Shown here: in pieces, positions 44,248 through 52,930 of the stretch | Layout: the number at the start of each line of letters is the position of its first letter | How positions within the stretch are numbered: the first letter of the stretch is position 1 | NCBI GenBank assembly: GCA_028285305.1 | Contig: JANQPV010000037.1 | Coordinates: 30,838-94,837, forward strand | Direction of reading: 5' to 3' | DNA: 64,000 bases | Source of the DNA: Alphaproteobacteria bacterium | GTDB taxonomy: Bacteria > Pseudomonadota > Alphaproteobacteria > SMXP01 | Translations under genes and position numbers: made by a program | The notes under the pieces: model-generated | Seen by the model: the letters and a program-made list of their open reading frames with translations, nothing else | Database searches by the model: none | What the model was told of the DNA's origin: nothing

Positions 44248-44661
44248 ATGACCTATGTACAAAAGACATTAGGGAACGGCGAACAGATTATTTACACCGC
44301 CAGTTTCCATTGGACGTACACCGCAAGCGCTCTTTTGGCCCTATTGATCTTGGGCGTCTTCCTCATTGGGGTGTGGATCTTTTTGGATATGATGATTCGC
44401 AAATGGACCACTGAAATTGCCGTGACCACGGACCGCTTCGTCATGAAGACAGGATGGATTTCGCGCAAGACGGAAGAAGTGAGCCTCAGCAAGATTGAAG
44501 AGATTCGGCTGGAGCAAAGCGTGTTAGGCCGGATTTTTGGCTTTGGACGCCTTCACATACAAGGCACCGGCGTTGGCGAGATCGCTTTGCCGGATATTGA
44601 TGAGCCTTTGAAAACCCGCCGCGCAATCGCAAACGCTCGAGAGCAAATGCGGGATGTGTAA
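44248..44661 (+). CDS. PH-domain (bPH2/YdbS-like) membrane protein
   Basis: A 137-residue protein with one strongly hydrophobic region (SALLALLILGVFLIGVWIFLDMMI, about 28-50, possibly a hairpin of two spans) followed by a bacterial PH_2 domain (EIAVTTDRFVMKTGWISRKT, EEVSLSKIEEIRLEQSVLGR, GFGRLHIQGTGVGEIALPDI). The family is related to YdbS/YdbT; its biochemical role is unknown. I prefer the ATG at 44248, where the family N-terminus (MTYVQKTLGNGEQIIY) begins; ATGs at 44176 and 44194 upstream are in frame. Confidence 0.8.
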   Translation: MTYVQKTLGNGEQIIYTASFHWTYTASALLALLILGVFLIGVWIFLDMMIRKWTTEIAVTTDRFVMKTGWISRKTEEVSLSKIEEIRLEQSVLGRIFGFGRLHIQGTGVGEIALPDIDEPLKTRRAIANAREQMRDV

Positions 44662-44743
44662 CACCAGGCTAGCGCTCGATTGTCCCTCCAACCTTGCTTC
44701 CCAAGAGGTTGCTCCCTAAACTACGAGTTGAGGGAGGTCTGCC

Positions 44744-45604
44744 ATGGCGTACAGTGAGTTTGACGAGCGGACTTTTTGTTCCGAGGACGGATTAGAGCTT
44801 TATTACCGAGACTACAATCCGAACTCGCCGAGAGTACCCATCATGTGTTGGGGTGGATTGACACGAAACTCTAAGGATTTTGACGACTTAGCCCCTTATC
44901 TTGCGGGCAAGGGATACCGCGTTCTGTGTCCGGATCAGCGCGGACGCGGAAAATCGGCCTACGACCCAAACCCACAGAACTATTCACCCCTGACGTACGT
45001 CCACGATATGATCAACTTGCTTGGGCAAGAACAAATTGGCCGTATCATCGCTGTTGGCACATCTATGGGCGGCATAATGATTATGCTCCTGGCCGCATTG
45101 AAAAATGACATGCTTGCGGGAGCCGTACTAAATGACATTGGCCCGGAGATCGATCCGAAGGGTCTGTCGCGCATCGCAGGCTATGTAGGCAAAGGAAGCC
45201 CGTTAATGGATTGGCAAGAAGCGGCCGCAGCTTCGAAAGCGATGAACGGTGATTTCTACCCGGATTTCGGCCCCGAAGATTGGATGGTCTTTGCCCGACG
45301 CACCTTCGAGGAGTTCGAAGGCGCGATTATCCCTGCCTATGACCCCAAGATCGCGGAGGCGTTCGGAAGTGAAGATGGCCCAGCGGAATTGTGGGCCACT
45401 TTCGACGCCCTATCAAATGTTCCCACTTTGGTGTTGCGCGGCGAAAGATCCGACATTTTGTCCGCGGCGACCGTCACCAAAATGAAAGAGCGAAAGCCTG
45501 ACTTGCGCATGCTGGAAGTCGCCTCGCGGGGACACGTTCCTCTAATGACCGAACCCTCGTGTCTACAAGCGATCAACGGTTTTCTAACCGAGATAGCTAA
45601 CTGA
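44744..45604 (+). CDS. Alpha/beta hydrolase
   Basis: Cytoplasmic hydrolase of 286 residues without signal peptide. The nucleophile elbow is VGTSMGGIMIMLLAALK (GTSMG, Ser about 108), the oxyanion region is MCWGGLTRNSKDFDDLAPYL, the acid is in TLVLRGERSDILSAATVTKM and the histidine in VASRGHVPLMTEP. The FDQRG-like CPDQRGRGKSAYDPN is typical for esterase/epoxide or haloperoxidase-like members, so substrate cannot be given. ATG at 44744 follows GAGGGAGGTCTGCC, a strong ribosome site. Same strand as photolyase, 55 bp upstream. Confidence 0.9.
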   Translation: MAYSEFDERTFCSEDGLELYYRDYNPNSPRVPIMCWGGLTRNSKDFDDLAPYLAGKGYRVLCPDQRGRGKSAYDPNPQNYSPLTYVHDMINLLGQEQIGRIIAVGTSMGGIMIMLLAALKNDMLAGAVLNDIGPEIDPKGLSRIAGYVGKGSPLMDWQEAAAASKAMNGDFYPDFGPEDWMVFARRTFEEFEGAIIPAYDPKIAEAFGSEDGPAELWATFDALSNVPTLVLRGERSDILSAATVTKMKERKPDLRMLEVASRGHVPLMTEPSCLQAINGFLTEIAN

Positions 45605-45659
45605 TCCGGCGCAGCGGCCGAACCGTACGTTCAAAGGTATCAACAAGGGGCTCGTATCG

Positions 45660-47102
45660 TTGGAATCTGTCATTGTATGGTTTCGTTACGACTTGCGCAC
45701 AAGCGATCACCCTGCCCTCGCTGCGGCCGTCGCCACAAAGAAACCCATCATCCCGCTCTACATCTTGGATGACCAAACACCTGGCCAATGGAAAGCGGGC
45801 GGCGCCAGCAGATGGTGGCTCCATCACAGCCTGAATTCCCTAAGCGAGGACCTAAAAGCGAAAGGCAACAGGCTGATCCTGAGACGAGGCGCTACACTCT
45901 CCGTATTCGAACAGGTGATAGATGAGATCGGAGAGATTGAGGGAGTTTACTTCACACGGTGCTACGAACCATACGAAGTACAGCTGGAACAAGATCTGAA
46001 GTCGCAATTGACTGCTCGCGATATCGCCTGCCATCGCTTCGGCGGCAGGCTGCTCTTCGAGCCGGAGGCTATCAAATCGAACTCCGGAGCCCCCTACAAA
46101 GTCTTCACACCCTTCTGGAAGGCCTGCCTGAACGCTCCCCACAAACAACCTCTTGCGCCGCCCAAGAAGTTCGCGGCCAACCCACACACGGTCAACAGCG
46201 ACCGGCTGTCCGACTGGAATTTGCTGCCCAAAAACCCAAACTGGGCGGAAGCCTTTCCCTCTCATTGGACGCCCGGAGAGACCGGCGCAAGAAAGCGTCT
46301 TGCTGAATTTGTCGACACCAATCTGAAATCCTACAAGGAGGATCGGGACCGTCCCGACCTTCCCCATACGTCACGGCTTTCGCCTCATCTCCACTTCGGC
46401 GAGATCAGTCCGCGCGAGTGCTGGCACGTGGTGACAAACGCGATTGAGCAAGCCCCTCACCTATCCGGCCCCGGCAGTTCATTCCTGCGGGAGCTTGGAT
46501 GGCGGGAATTCTCCACATCTCTTCTTCATTTCTTCCCGGACTTACCCCTCCACCCGTTCAGACCTGAATTCAAGGCCTTTCCCTGGTCGGATGATAAAGC
46601 CGCGTTTAAGGCTTGGACCAAAGGACAAACCGGCTATCCGCTCGTCGATGCGGGTATGCGCGAGCTGTGGCAAACGGGCTGGATGCACAACCGGGTACGG
46701 ATGATCGCAGCCTCATTTCTCGTAAAACATCTCTTGATCCCCTGGCAGCAGGGCGAAGCCTGGTTTTGGGATACTCTCGTTGACGCAGACTTGTCCAACA
46801 ACGCCGCCAGCTGGCAATGGGTTGCCGGAAGCGGCGCCGACGCGGCGCCCTACTTCCGGATCTTCAATCCGATCATTCAAGGCAAGAAATTCGACCCCGA
46901 TGGCACGTATGTGCGGCGCTGGGTCCCAGAACTCGCTGATTTGGAAACCAAATACATCCATGCCCCTTGGGAAGCCCCCGACGCAACCCGATCAGACGCC
47001 GGCATAACGTTGGGTGAAACGTACCCTTTCCCCCTTGTCGAACACAAATCTGCAAGAGAGCGGGCGCTCTCCGCATTCGAGAAAATAAAACAAAAGCAAT
47101 AG
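45660..47102 (+). CDS. phr: Deoxyribodipyrimidine photolyase
   Basis: Light-driven FAD enzyme that repairs pyrimidine dimers. The 480 residues have the N-terminal antenna-binding Rossmann domain (IVWFRYDLRTSDHPALAAAV) and the C-terminal FAD domain with LSPHLHFGEISPRE, FLRELGWREFSTSLLHFFP, TGYPLVDAGMRELWQTGWMH, NRVRMIAASFLVKHLLIPWQ and SWQWVAGSGADAAPYFRIFN, all typical of class I CPD photolyases. The start appears to be a TTG at 45660 (AAGGGG 11 nt upstream), since the sequence aligns with the family from its first residues. Cryptochrome or (6-4) function is less likely. Confidence 0.94.
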   Translation: MESVIVWFRYDLRTSDHPALAAAVATKKPIIPLYILDDQTPGQWKAGGASRWWLHHSLNSLSEDLKAKGNRLILRRGATLSVFEQVIDEIGEIEGVYFTRCYEPYEVQLEQDLKSQLTARDIACHRFGGRLLFEPEAIKSNSGAPYKVFTPFWKACLNAPHKQPLAPPKKFAANPHTVNSDRLSDWNLLPKNPNWAEAFPSHWTPGETGARKRLAEFVDTNLKSYKEDRDRPDLPHTSRLSPHLHFGEISPRECWHVVTNAIEQAPHLSGPGSSFLRELGWREFSTSLLHFFPDLPLHPFRPEFKAFPWSDDKAAFKAWTKGQTGYPLVDAGMRELWQTGWMHNRVRMIAASFLVKHLLIPWQQGEAWFWDTLVDADLSNNAASWQWVAGSGADAAPYFRIFNPIIQGKKFDPDGTYVRRWVPELADLETKYIHAPWEAPDATRSDAGITLGETYPFPLVEHKSARERALSAFEKIKQKQ

Positions 47103-47231
47103 CTTAGAGACCCTCTCTCACAATGATATGCAGCCCCTGCATGGCGCATTCTTTCCTCTAGGCCTTGTATGACGCGGCGCACACTCTATGTGACAAGCGG
47201 CAGCATTTTGGGAGAGATGTGGAGATAGGCT

Positions 47232-48038
47232 ATGCGGCTCACCTCAGTCACCGCCGAGCTCAGATACACCGCCGATACCGACGAACTCCTCGATCAGTTT
47301 CTCTACGATCCGGATCCGGGGACGCCGATGAATCTGCCGGAAGAAGACATCCGCGCAATGCCGATATACAATGCGCGCGATTTGGACGGCAATCCGAAAT
47401 TAGACCGCGAAGGCTTTCACTTGTCGCCCATCCGCTCACAAGTCAGCGACTTCTGGGACCAGGAACAGGTGGCGTCAACCTACTATGCCGAAATCTGCGG
47501 CCTCGTAAAGGACGTGACGGGGGCCAAAGAAGTCCGGGCATTCGATCACAACGTACGCAACAAATCCATCAGTGAGCAGAATACGCTGGCGCGCAAACCG
47601 GTGAAATATGTCCACAACGACTACACAGATTTGTCGGGACCACAACGGGTGCAAGAGCTGTACCCCCACGAAGCGGGCGAACTCTTGGAACGCCGCTATG
47701 CGTTTATCAATGTTTGGAAGCCCACTAAGCGGCCGGTCGAAGAATCGCCCCTCGGCGTCTGCGACGCCCGCTCCATGATCCCGGACGACTTCTTGCCCAC
47801 CGCGCTCCGCTATCGCGACCGCACAGGCCAAGTGTACTCGGTTCGGCACAATGCGGATCATCAGTGGTTTTACTATCCCCAGATGCAGGCCGAAGAAGCC
47901 CTTTTGCTCAAATGCTTCGACTCACTTGAAAATGGGATTGCCCGTTACACCGCTCACAGCGCCTTTATCGATCCCACCAGTCCGGAGGGCTCTGCTCCCC
48001 GGGAGAGTATCGAAGTGCGCACGATTGCTTTCTTCTAA
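47232..48038 (+). CDS. CmcJ/NvfI-family 2-oxoglutarate/Fe(II) oxygenase-like protein
   Basis: A 268-residue soluble protein resembling cephamycin CmcJ and the fungal AsaB/NvfI hydroxylases: N-terminal ARDLDGNPKLDREGFHLSPI, the central VHNDYTDLSGPQRV and FINVWKPTKRPVEESPLGVC, and the C-terminal HNADHQWFYYPQMQAEEALL plus AHSAFIDPTSP. Likely iron ligands are H128 and D130 (VHND) and a distal histidine, probably H242 (AHSAFIDP), with an arginine near 257 for 2-oxoglutarate. The substrate is unknown and no biosynthetic gene cluster surrounds it. ATG at 47232 is preceded by GGAGATAG. The TSUP permease gene follows after 51 bp on the same strand. Confidence 0.8.
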   Translation: MRLTSVTAELRYTADTDELLDQFLYDPDPGTPMNLPEEDIRAMPIYNARDLDGNPKLDREGFHLSPIRSQVSDFWDQEQVASTYYAEICGLVKDVTGAKEVRAFDHNVRNKSISEQNTLARKPVKYVHNDYTDLSGPQRVQELYPHEAGELLERRYAFINVWKPTKRPVEESPLGVCDARSMIPDDFLPTALRYRDRTGQVYSVRHNADHQWFYYPQMQAEEALLLKCFDSLENGIARYTAHSAFIDPTSPEGSAPRESIEVRTIAFF

Positions 48039-48089
48039 CCGGGCGCGTATCACATCCCGCAGAAACACAAGCGCGGGCATTGACGATAC

Positions 48090-48851
48090 ATGGAACTTTG
48101 GCATGGCGCCCTCCTGACGGCGGTCGGTGTACTTGCCGGATTCCTGAACGTAATGGCAGGCGGCGGCTCTCTCTTGACGGTGCCCGCCATGCTGTTTTTG
48201 GGTGTGCCCGGACCAGTTGCCAATGGCACCAACCGCATCGCCATCCTCTTCCAGAATATCACCGCGGTGGCGACCTTCTTTCGCAAGGGCTATTCGGACT
48301 TTGCGTTGAGCTTCTCCCTTGCCCTAGCGGCTCTCCCCGGCGCGATTCTGGGCGCCTTCATCGGAACTCGTTTTGGCGGCGAGTGGTTCGAGCGGCTGAT
48401 CGCTCTGGTCATGATCGCGGTGATGGTCTTGATGGCTTTGGAAGAGCGAGGAAAGAATGACGCGAAGCCCCAAGAACGCCCCTCTTCGCCCTCCAAAAGC
48501 CGCCTCATTTGGGGACACGCACTCATGGTGGGCGCCGGTTTCTGGGGTGGCTTCATTCAAATCGGCATCGGCTTCATCCTTATGCCGATCCTTCACCGGG
48601 TAATGGGGCTCGACCTTGTCCGGGTGAACATGCACAAGGTCTTTATCATCCTTGTCTACACCATCGCGGCGCTGAGTATCTTCATATGGCAAGTGGAGCT
48701 CATCTGGCTCTACGGCATTGCGCTGGCCGTCGGCAATTCCATTGGGGGCTGGCTCGGCGCTCGGGTGACCATCGAGCAAGGCGACAAATGGATCAAACGC
48801 GTTTTCAACGCCGTGCTCGTTGTGCTGATTGTTCGGTTGTTGTTTTTTTGA
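48090..48851 (+). CDS. TSUP-family (TauE/SafE) permease
   Basis: Inner membrane protein of 253 residues with about eight membrane spans and the two repeated TauE/SafE motifs: GFLNVMAGGGSLLTVPAMLF near the N-terminus and GAGFWGGFIQIGIGFILMPI in the second half. The family exports or imports sulfur-containing organic anions (sulfoacetate, sulfite) or other C2 acids; the substrate here is not known. The ATG at 48090 has a poor ribosome site. Close behind the CmcJ-type gene, which may give a shared transcript. Convergent with the SDR gene. Confidence 0.88.
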   Translation: MELWHGALLTAVGVLAGFLNVMAGGGSLLTVPAMLFLGVPGPVANGTNRIAILFQNITAVATFFRKGYSDFALSFSLALAALPGAILGAFIGTRFGGEWFERLIALVMIAVMVLMALEERGKNDAKPQERPSSPSKSRLIWGHALMVGAGFWGGFIQIGIGFILMPILHRVMGLDLVRVNMHKVFIILVYTIAALSIFIWQVELIWLYGIALAVGNSIGGWLGARVTIEQGDKWIKRVFNAVLVVLIVRLLFF

Positions 48852-48929
48852 ATGGCGTAGGCCGATTTGAAGCCACTCAAGAGAATAACGAACGTTACAA
48901 CCTGCGGAATATTGATCCCGCTTTCAACT

Positions 48930-49691
48930 CTAAACCTTCTTTATCGAGTTTCCACCGTCCACAAGCATTGCTGACCCAGTTACAAAACTTGCAGAATCCG
49001 AGGCGAGAAACAGCGCGGCCTTAGCAATCTCATCGGGCTCCGCCATTCGCTCCAAAGCATGAAACTCCGCGATCGTATCAGCCGACGACGGATCATCTGA
49101 AAAGTCGCCCGCCATGGCCGTTTTCGTCCCGCCGGGCAACAAAGCGTTGACGCGTATGCCGCTCGATCCGTGTTCAACGGCTAGGCACTGCGCCATCCCG
49201 ATGAGGCCAGCTTTGCTGGCGGCATACGCCGCCATTCCCGGAAACCCAATTGTATGCCCCACGAAACTTGATGTGAAAATCACTGATCCGTGACCACGAT
49301 CCCGCATGGCTGGAATCTGATGCTTGGCGCAAAGAAATGAGGCCGTCAGATTTGTCTGCAGAGTGACATTCCAGTCTTCCAGTGTCATCGACGCTATGTC
49401 TGCGGACGCTCCAAGCGAACCGGCATTATTGAACGCAATATCGAGGCCGCCAAACCGCTTCCTTGCCAAATCGACCAGAGCCGCGACGTAGCCTTCGTCG
49501 CAGATATCACCAGCGAGCGCCACGGCCGCTCCCCCTTGCTGCTCGATGTCATTGACGATTTCGTTCAATAACCCTTCGCGCCGCGCGCCAAGAACAACGC
49601 TTGCGCCTTGTTGTGCAAACAATCGGGCGGCAGCCTCTCCTATTCCACTGCTCGCACCGGTAACAATTGCGACTTTGTCTTTGAGATCCAT
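48930..49691 (-). CDS. Short-chain dehydrogenase/reductase
   Basis: Classical SDR oxidoreductase of 253 residues, NAD(P)H-dependent. The coenzyme motif is VTGASSGIGEAAARLFAQQG, NNAG follows in IAFNNAGSLGASADIASM, the catalytic Ser is in FTSSFVGHTIGFPGM, and YAASKAGLIGMAQCLAVEH holds the YxxxK pair; the C-terminus is FVTGSAMLVDGGNS. An arginine after the second strand (GARREGLLNE) suggests preference for NADP. Start at 49691 (GGAG 8 nt upstream). Substrate unknown; possibly a 3-oxoacyl or sugar alcohol type reductase. Confidence 0.9.
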   Translation of the reverse strand: MDLKDKVAIVTGASSGIGEAAARLFAQQGASVVLGARREGLLNEIVNDIEQQGGAAVALAGDICDEGYVAALVDLARKRFGGLDIAFNNAGSLGASADIASMTLEDWNVTLQTNLTASFLCAKHQIPAMRDRGHGSVIFTSSFVGHTIGFPGMAAYAASKAGLIGMAQCLAVEHGSSGIRVNALLPGGTKTAMAGDFSDDPSSADTIAEFHALERMAEPDEIAKAALFLASDSASFVTGSAMLVDGGNSIKKV

Positions 49692-49863
49692 TTTTTTCTC
49701 CGAGAAAGCGGTTCTCATACCTGGGGACGAGCACCCAGAACCACCCGGAACTTGTCGTCGGTTGAACGTCTCCTCTGTTTGACCGCATCCGAACCAAAAG
49801 TGCCTGATGACGCCGCTGAATGCCGGATTGATGGATACAAAAGAGTTGAGCTATCATGGCGCT

Positions 49864-50490
49864 ATGACAAATAAGCCTAGCAAGACCACGGCGAGTGTAG
49901 GGGTCACGGAACATGGCAATGCTGCGGTACTCGTAACGGTGACATCGGGTGGTCGCCTTCTTGATCGCAGACGCATTGAATTGACCACCGGCCTATCCAC
50001 ACATCCATATCACCACGAGGGAGCCTGGGCCGTGGGACGCTACCGGAATAGCTCCTGGTCGAAAGACACATCACTTGATGAGGCAATTGCGCTTGTGAAG
50101 AAGGTGCAAGAAGCCGCAAATCGCGGCGCACGCGAAGGTCTCAAAGAACTAGCCACGTCGATCACAATGCCGATCACGCGCATCGCTATCCGGGAATGCC
50201 CGGAACTTCCTCCAACAATCGAAGAGTGCATCAAAGACAATCGAGCGCAAACAATCGCCGATTCAGTGATGTATCGAAACGCGCTTGCCGACGCCGCCGT
50301 TGCGCGTGACTGGACAGTTTATTGGTACGACAAGAAGAGCGTATTCGATAAGGCCGCGCAAGCGTTGGGAATCGACGACGCGGCCCCACTCCTAATGGAA
50401 ATGGGAAAGCCGATTGGCCCTCCCTGGCAAGCAAAACAGAAGCTTGCCGCAGCAGCAGCGATCGCATCGGAGGGACTAACAACGAACTAA
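49864..50490 (+). CDS. Conserved-looking protein of unknown function
   Basis: I do not recognise this 208-residue soluble protein. It begins with a beta-hairpin region (ASVGVTEHGNAAVLVTVTSG), a histidine-containing loop (STHPYHHEGAWAVGRYRNSS), a long amphipathic helix (TSLDEAIALVKKVQEAANRG), a Cys-containing stretch (TRIAIRECPELPPTIEECIK), and an ARDWTVYWYDKKSVFDKAAQ motif near the C-terminus, followed by a poly-Ala helix. No signal peptide or membrane span. ATG at 49864 is chosen; in-frame ATGs at 49807 and 49831 are possible. Divergent from the SDR gene and convergent with the small membrane protein gene. Confidence 0.72.
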   Translation: MTNKPSKTTASVGVTEHGNAAVLVTVTSGGRLLDRRRIELTTGLSTHPYHHEGAWAVGRYRNSSWSKDTSLDEAIALVKKVQEAANRGAREGLKELATSITMPITRIAIRECPELPPTIEECIKDNRAQTIADSVMYRNALADAAVARDWTVYWYDKKSVFDKAAQALGIDDAAPLLMEMGKPIGPPWQAKQKLAAAAAIASEGLTTN

Positions 50491-50555
50491 CCGGTTAGCC
50501 GCGAAGATACCTCGCCGGGCATCCCGCCCAATTGCGGCGCTTGCCGGGACCACGC

Positions 50556-50915
50556 CTATTTCATATACGACTTGATCGTGATGAGAACGCCGAGCGCCCC
50601 CAGCAGTGCGACAAACCCGTAGCCCACCAGACCTGGATCCGCCTGCGGAGCACTTGGAAAGAACAGCCGAAAGAGGCCCCCTGCAATCAGCAACCAGCCA
50701 ACAAGCGTGATACTCAAGGTCCATAGGGGCCGCCACCTGCTGTGGAATCGAACGATGGCAAGACCCGCCGCAAACAAAATCATACCATTTAAGTAAGTGA
50801 CCTGAGGGATGTTCTCCGACCAGATGCTCAAATTGATATATTCCGACAGCGTGACCACGACCAATGTTGGGCCCAAGATCGAGCCAAGTCGCCGCGAGTT
50901 AGTGTCGTCGCTCAT
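50556..50915 (-). CDS. Small integral membrane protein
   Basis: A 119-residue protein with four predicted membrane spans (IWSENIPQVT-flanked segments: GPTLVVVTLSEYINL, LNGMILFAAGLAIVRF, LWTLSITLVGWLLIAGGLF, GLVGYGFVALLGALGVLITI). Short polar loops and a C-terminal Lys-rich end suggest both termini are cytoplasmic. No family is recognised with certainty; similar four-helix proteins are annotated only as conserved membrane proteins. Divergent from the CBS-BON gene. Confidence 0.65.
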   Translation of the reverse strand: MSDDTNSRRLGSILGPTLVVVTLSEYINLSIWSENIPQVTYLNGMILFAAGLAIVRFHSRWRPLWTLSITLVGWLLIAGGLFRLFFPSAPQADPGLVGYGFVALLGALGVLITIKSYMK

Positions 50916-51054
50916 TTTCCGGTTGGTTTCAATAGACGAAAACTCGCCACTATACAGAGAGATTCAGCATTTGGAAAATGCGCTATCTCAAGGTTCCTGT
51001 AAGCAAAGGCCGATATGGTCTGCGCCCACCAAATCACAGGCATAAAGGCAACCA

Positions 51055-51741
51055 ATGCGCGCTCAAGACGTCATGACACGACCGGTGATCACGGCATCAC
51101 CAGAGACCTCCCTCCTCGAAATCGTTCAGTTAATGCTGGATCAACGAATCAGCGCCCTTCCCATCATTGCTGAGGATGGCTCTCTTGTTGGTATTGTGAG
51201 CGAGGGAGATCTAATGAGACGCGCCGAGCTGGGCGTGCAAGGCCACTCGTCCTGGTGGTTGGCCGCACTGGGAGGAAAAGTCCGCTTGGCAGATGAGTTC
51301 GTCAAGATTCACGGAATGAAAGCCGGGGACATCATGACGCACAACGTGATATCCGTTGGTCCCGACACGCAGTTGCCGGAGATTGCCGAAACGCTAGAAC
51401 GCAAACACATTAAGCGCGTACCCGTAATAGAAGATGGCTCCGTGGTCGGAATAGTAAGCCGAGCAAACCTTCTGCAGGCCCTTGCAATGGAACACAAAAG
51501 ACTGGAGCAGATACCCTCGCCCAGCGACCGGGAGATTCGAGAAAAGCTGCTGGAAGTCCTCAAATCTCAATCGTGGTCGGAACTCTCCCAGCTGAACTTT
51601 GTCGTTCGTGACGGTATTGTCTATTATTGGGGGAACGTGCGCACCGATGCCGCTCGCCAAGCCTTGAAGGCGGCCGCTGTCGGCATTCCAGGCGTTCGCG
51701 ATGTGGTAGATCACATGCGCAAACCCATCACGCTGATCTGA
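51055..51741 (+). CDS. CBS-pair and BON domain protein
   Basis: A 228-residue cytoplasmic protein. Two CBS motifs at about 5-60 (DVMTRPVITASPETSLLEIV, VGIVSEGDLMRRAELG) and 92-145 (DIMTHNVISVGPDTQLPEIA, VVGIVSRANLLQALAM) form a Bateman module, which in other proteins binds AMP, ADP, ATP or SAM. The C-terminus (about 160-225, LNFVVRDGIVYYWGNVRTDA, GVRDVVDHMRK) is a BON domain. Such proteins are often near redox or stress genes in Proteobacteria, but the function is not known. ATG at 51055 has AAAGG 6 nt upstream. Convergent with the CBS-GGDEF gene. Confidence 0.9.
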   Translation: MRAQDVMTRPVITASPETSLLEIVQLMLDQRISALPIIAEDGSLVGIVSEGDLMRRAELGVQGHSSWWLAALGGKVRLADEFVKIHGMKAGDIMTHNVISVGPDTQLPEIAETLERKHIKRVPVIEDGSVVGIVSRANLLQALAMEHKRLEQIPSPSDREIREKLLEVLKSQSWSELSQLNFVVRDGIVYYWGNVRTDAARQALKAAAVGIPGVRDVVDHMRKPITLI

Positions 51742-51760
51742 TCCGCGCCGAGCTCTTGGA

Positions 51761-52702
51761 TCAAAGAACGGCTTGGGTGCGCGGTTCCGATTTTGGTGTG
51801 TGTGTCAGCTCCAGCTCACTGGCCGCAACGAGCCGGTCGCGTCCACTCCGTTTAGCCGTGTACAGCAAGACGTCGGCACGTTTGAGCATGTCTTCCGCCT
51901 GGGCACATTTCGAATGAACGCACGTCAAGCCGATACTCGTGGTCACTTGAAAGGTCTGAGGGCCCGTTCGAAACGAGAGCCGTCGAACGCGCTCCAAGAG
52001 CCGTTCGCACGCCCCCACAGCTGACGACAGGTCTGTAGAGGGAAACACGATGGCAAACTCCTCACCGCCGATTCGGCCAACACAATCAATATCTCGGCAC
52101 TGACTTTCAAGCATCTGCGCAATACTGCGTAGAACCTCATCACCCACGTCATGACCGTATCGGTCATTGACCGTCTTGAAATGATCCAGATCGAGCACCG
52201 CTAAGGAAAAGATCTCCCCATGCCTTTGGTACCGTCCAAATTCGCTCTTCAGAGCCCTCATGAACTGGCGACGATTGGAAATGCCCGTCAATTCGTCAGT
52301 ATTCGCCTCCTCTTTAAGTCTCGAGTAAGCTCTATATATTTCCCTCAGGCTAATGACGCCCTGAATGTCGCTTTCTTCAGTCACGACAACGTGGCGAATA
52401 GCCTTTTCATCCATGACGGCCATGACATCGCAAACCAAGTCTTGTCTTGAACACGTCACCACGCGTTCAGTCATAACCGAGGCAACGGACTGTTCCGTGA
52501 CCGCACCCCTATGCCTCGCTAGAGCCCGTACCAGATCTCGTTCGGAGACAACCCCCGAGAGGAGATTGTTCTGGTCTACAACCACGAGAACGCCAATATT
52601 CCGCCGCGTCAGAAGCAAAGCAGCTTCAAAGAGATTTGCACACGGCAAAATTGTTATCGGCTGTTGATTATCGAATTGATTGAGAAGAGCATCGATCTTC
52701 AT
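51761..52702 (-). CDS. Diguanylate cyclase with N-terminal CBS pair
   Basis: Predicted to make cyclic di-GMP from two GTP. Residues 1-125 form a CBS pair (LLTRRNIGVLVVVDQNNLLSG, SVMTERVVTCSRQDLVCDVM, IRHVVVTEESDIQGVISLRE), a possible adenine nucleotide sensor. The GGDEF domain (about 135-300) has TDELTGISNRRQF, AVLDLDHFKTVNDRYGHDVG and the active-site RIGGEEFAIV; five residues upstream RDID is a canonical RxxD inhibitory site, so product inhibition is likely. There is no EAL domain. ATG at 52702 lacks a good ribosome site. Downstream of phaC with a 228-bp gap. Confidence 0.92.
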   Translation of the reverse strand: MKIDALLNQFDNQQPITILPCANLFEAALLLTRRNIGVLVVVDQNNLLSGVVSERDLVRALARHRGAVTEQSVASVMTERVVTCSRQDLVCDVMAVMDEKAIRHVVVTEESDIQGVISLREIYRAYSRLKEEANTDELTGISNRRQFMRALKSEFGRYQRHGEIFSLAVLDLDHFKTVNDRYGHDVGDEVLRSIAQMLESQCRDIDCVGRIGGEEFAIVFPSTDLSSAVGACERLLERVRRLSFRTGPQTFQVTTSIGLTCVHSKCAQAEDMLKRADVLLYTAKRSGRDRLVAASELELTHTPKSEPRTQAVL

Positions 52703-52810
52703 TATGCATCGGTTTATTTCGTTCTACGCAACGCTCGACACTACACCTGGATGGTTAATAGTTGGTACCCAGAATCTTCACCAACCCCCAGTTGCACACG
52801 CTCGAGGTTC

Positions 52811-52823
52811 TGAACTTAGTTCA
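52811..52823. promoter_or_regulatory. Perfect dyad TGAAC-TTA-GTTCA upstream of the CBS-GGDEF gene
   Basis: A 13-bp perfect palindrome about 110 bp upstream of the diguanylate cyclase start, in the 228-bp gap after phaC. A partial promoter (TTGGTG, 18 bp, TATTAA on the minus strand near 52750-52780) lies downstream of it. No known regulator can be assigned. Confidence 0.3.
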
Positions 52824-52930
52824 CGGCAATAAGAGCTCGGCCGTTGGATTATGATCTCGTTCGCAACCCGCCGTAACTCTATACTCAGGTTTATCATCAA
52901 CATATATTTCATGCGTATACAAATGATATC

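Noticed and set aside
47127..47141. ATGCAG-CCC-CTGCAT hairpin after the photolyase gene as a terminator
   Set aside because: Six-bp stem with a 3-nt loop and no T run; too weak to call.
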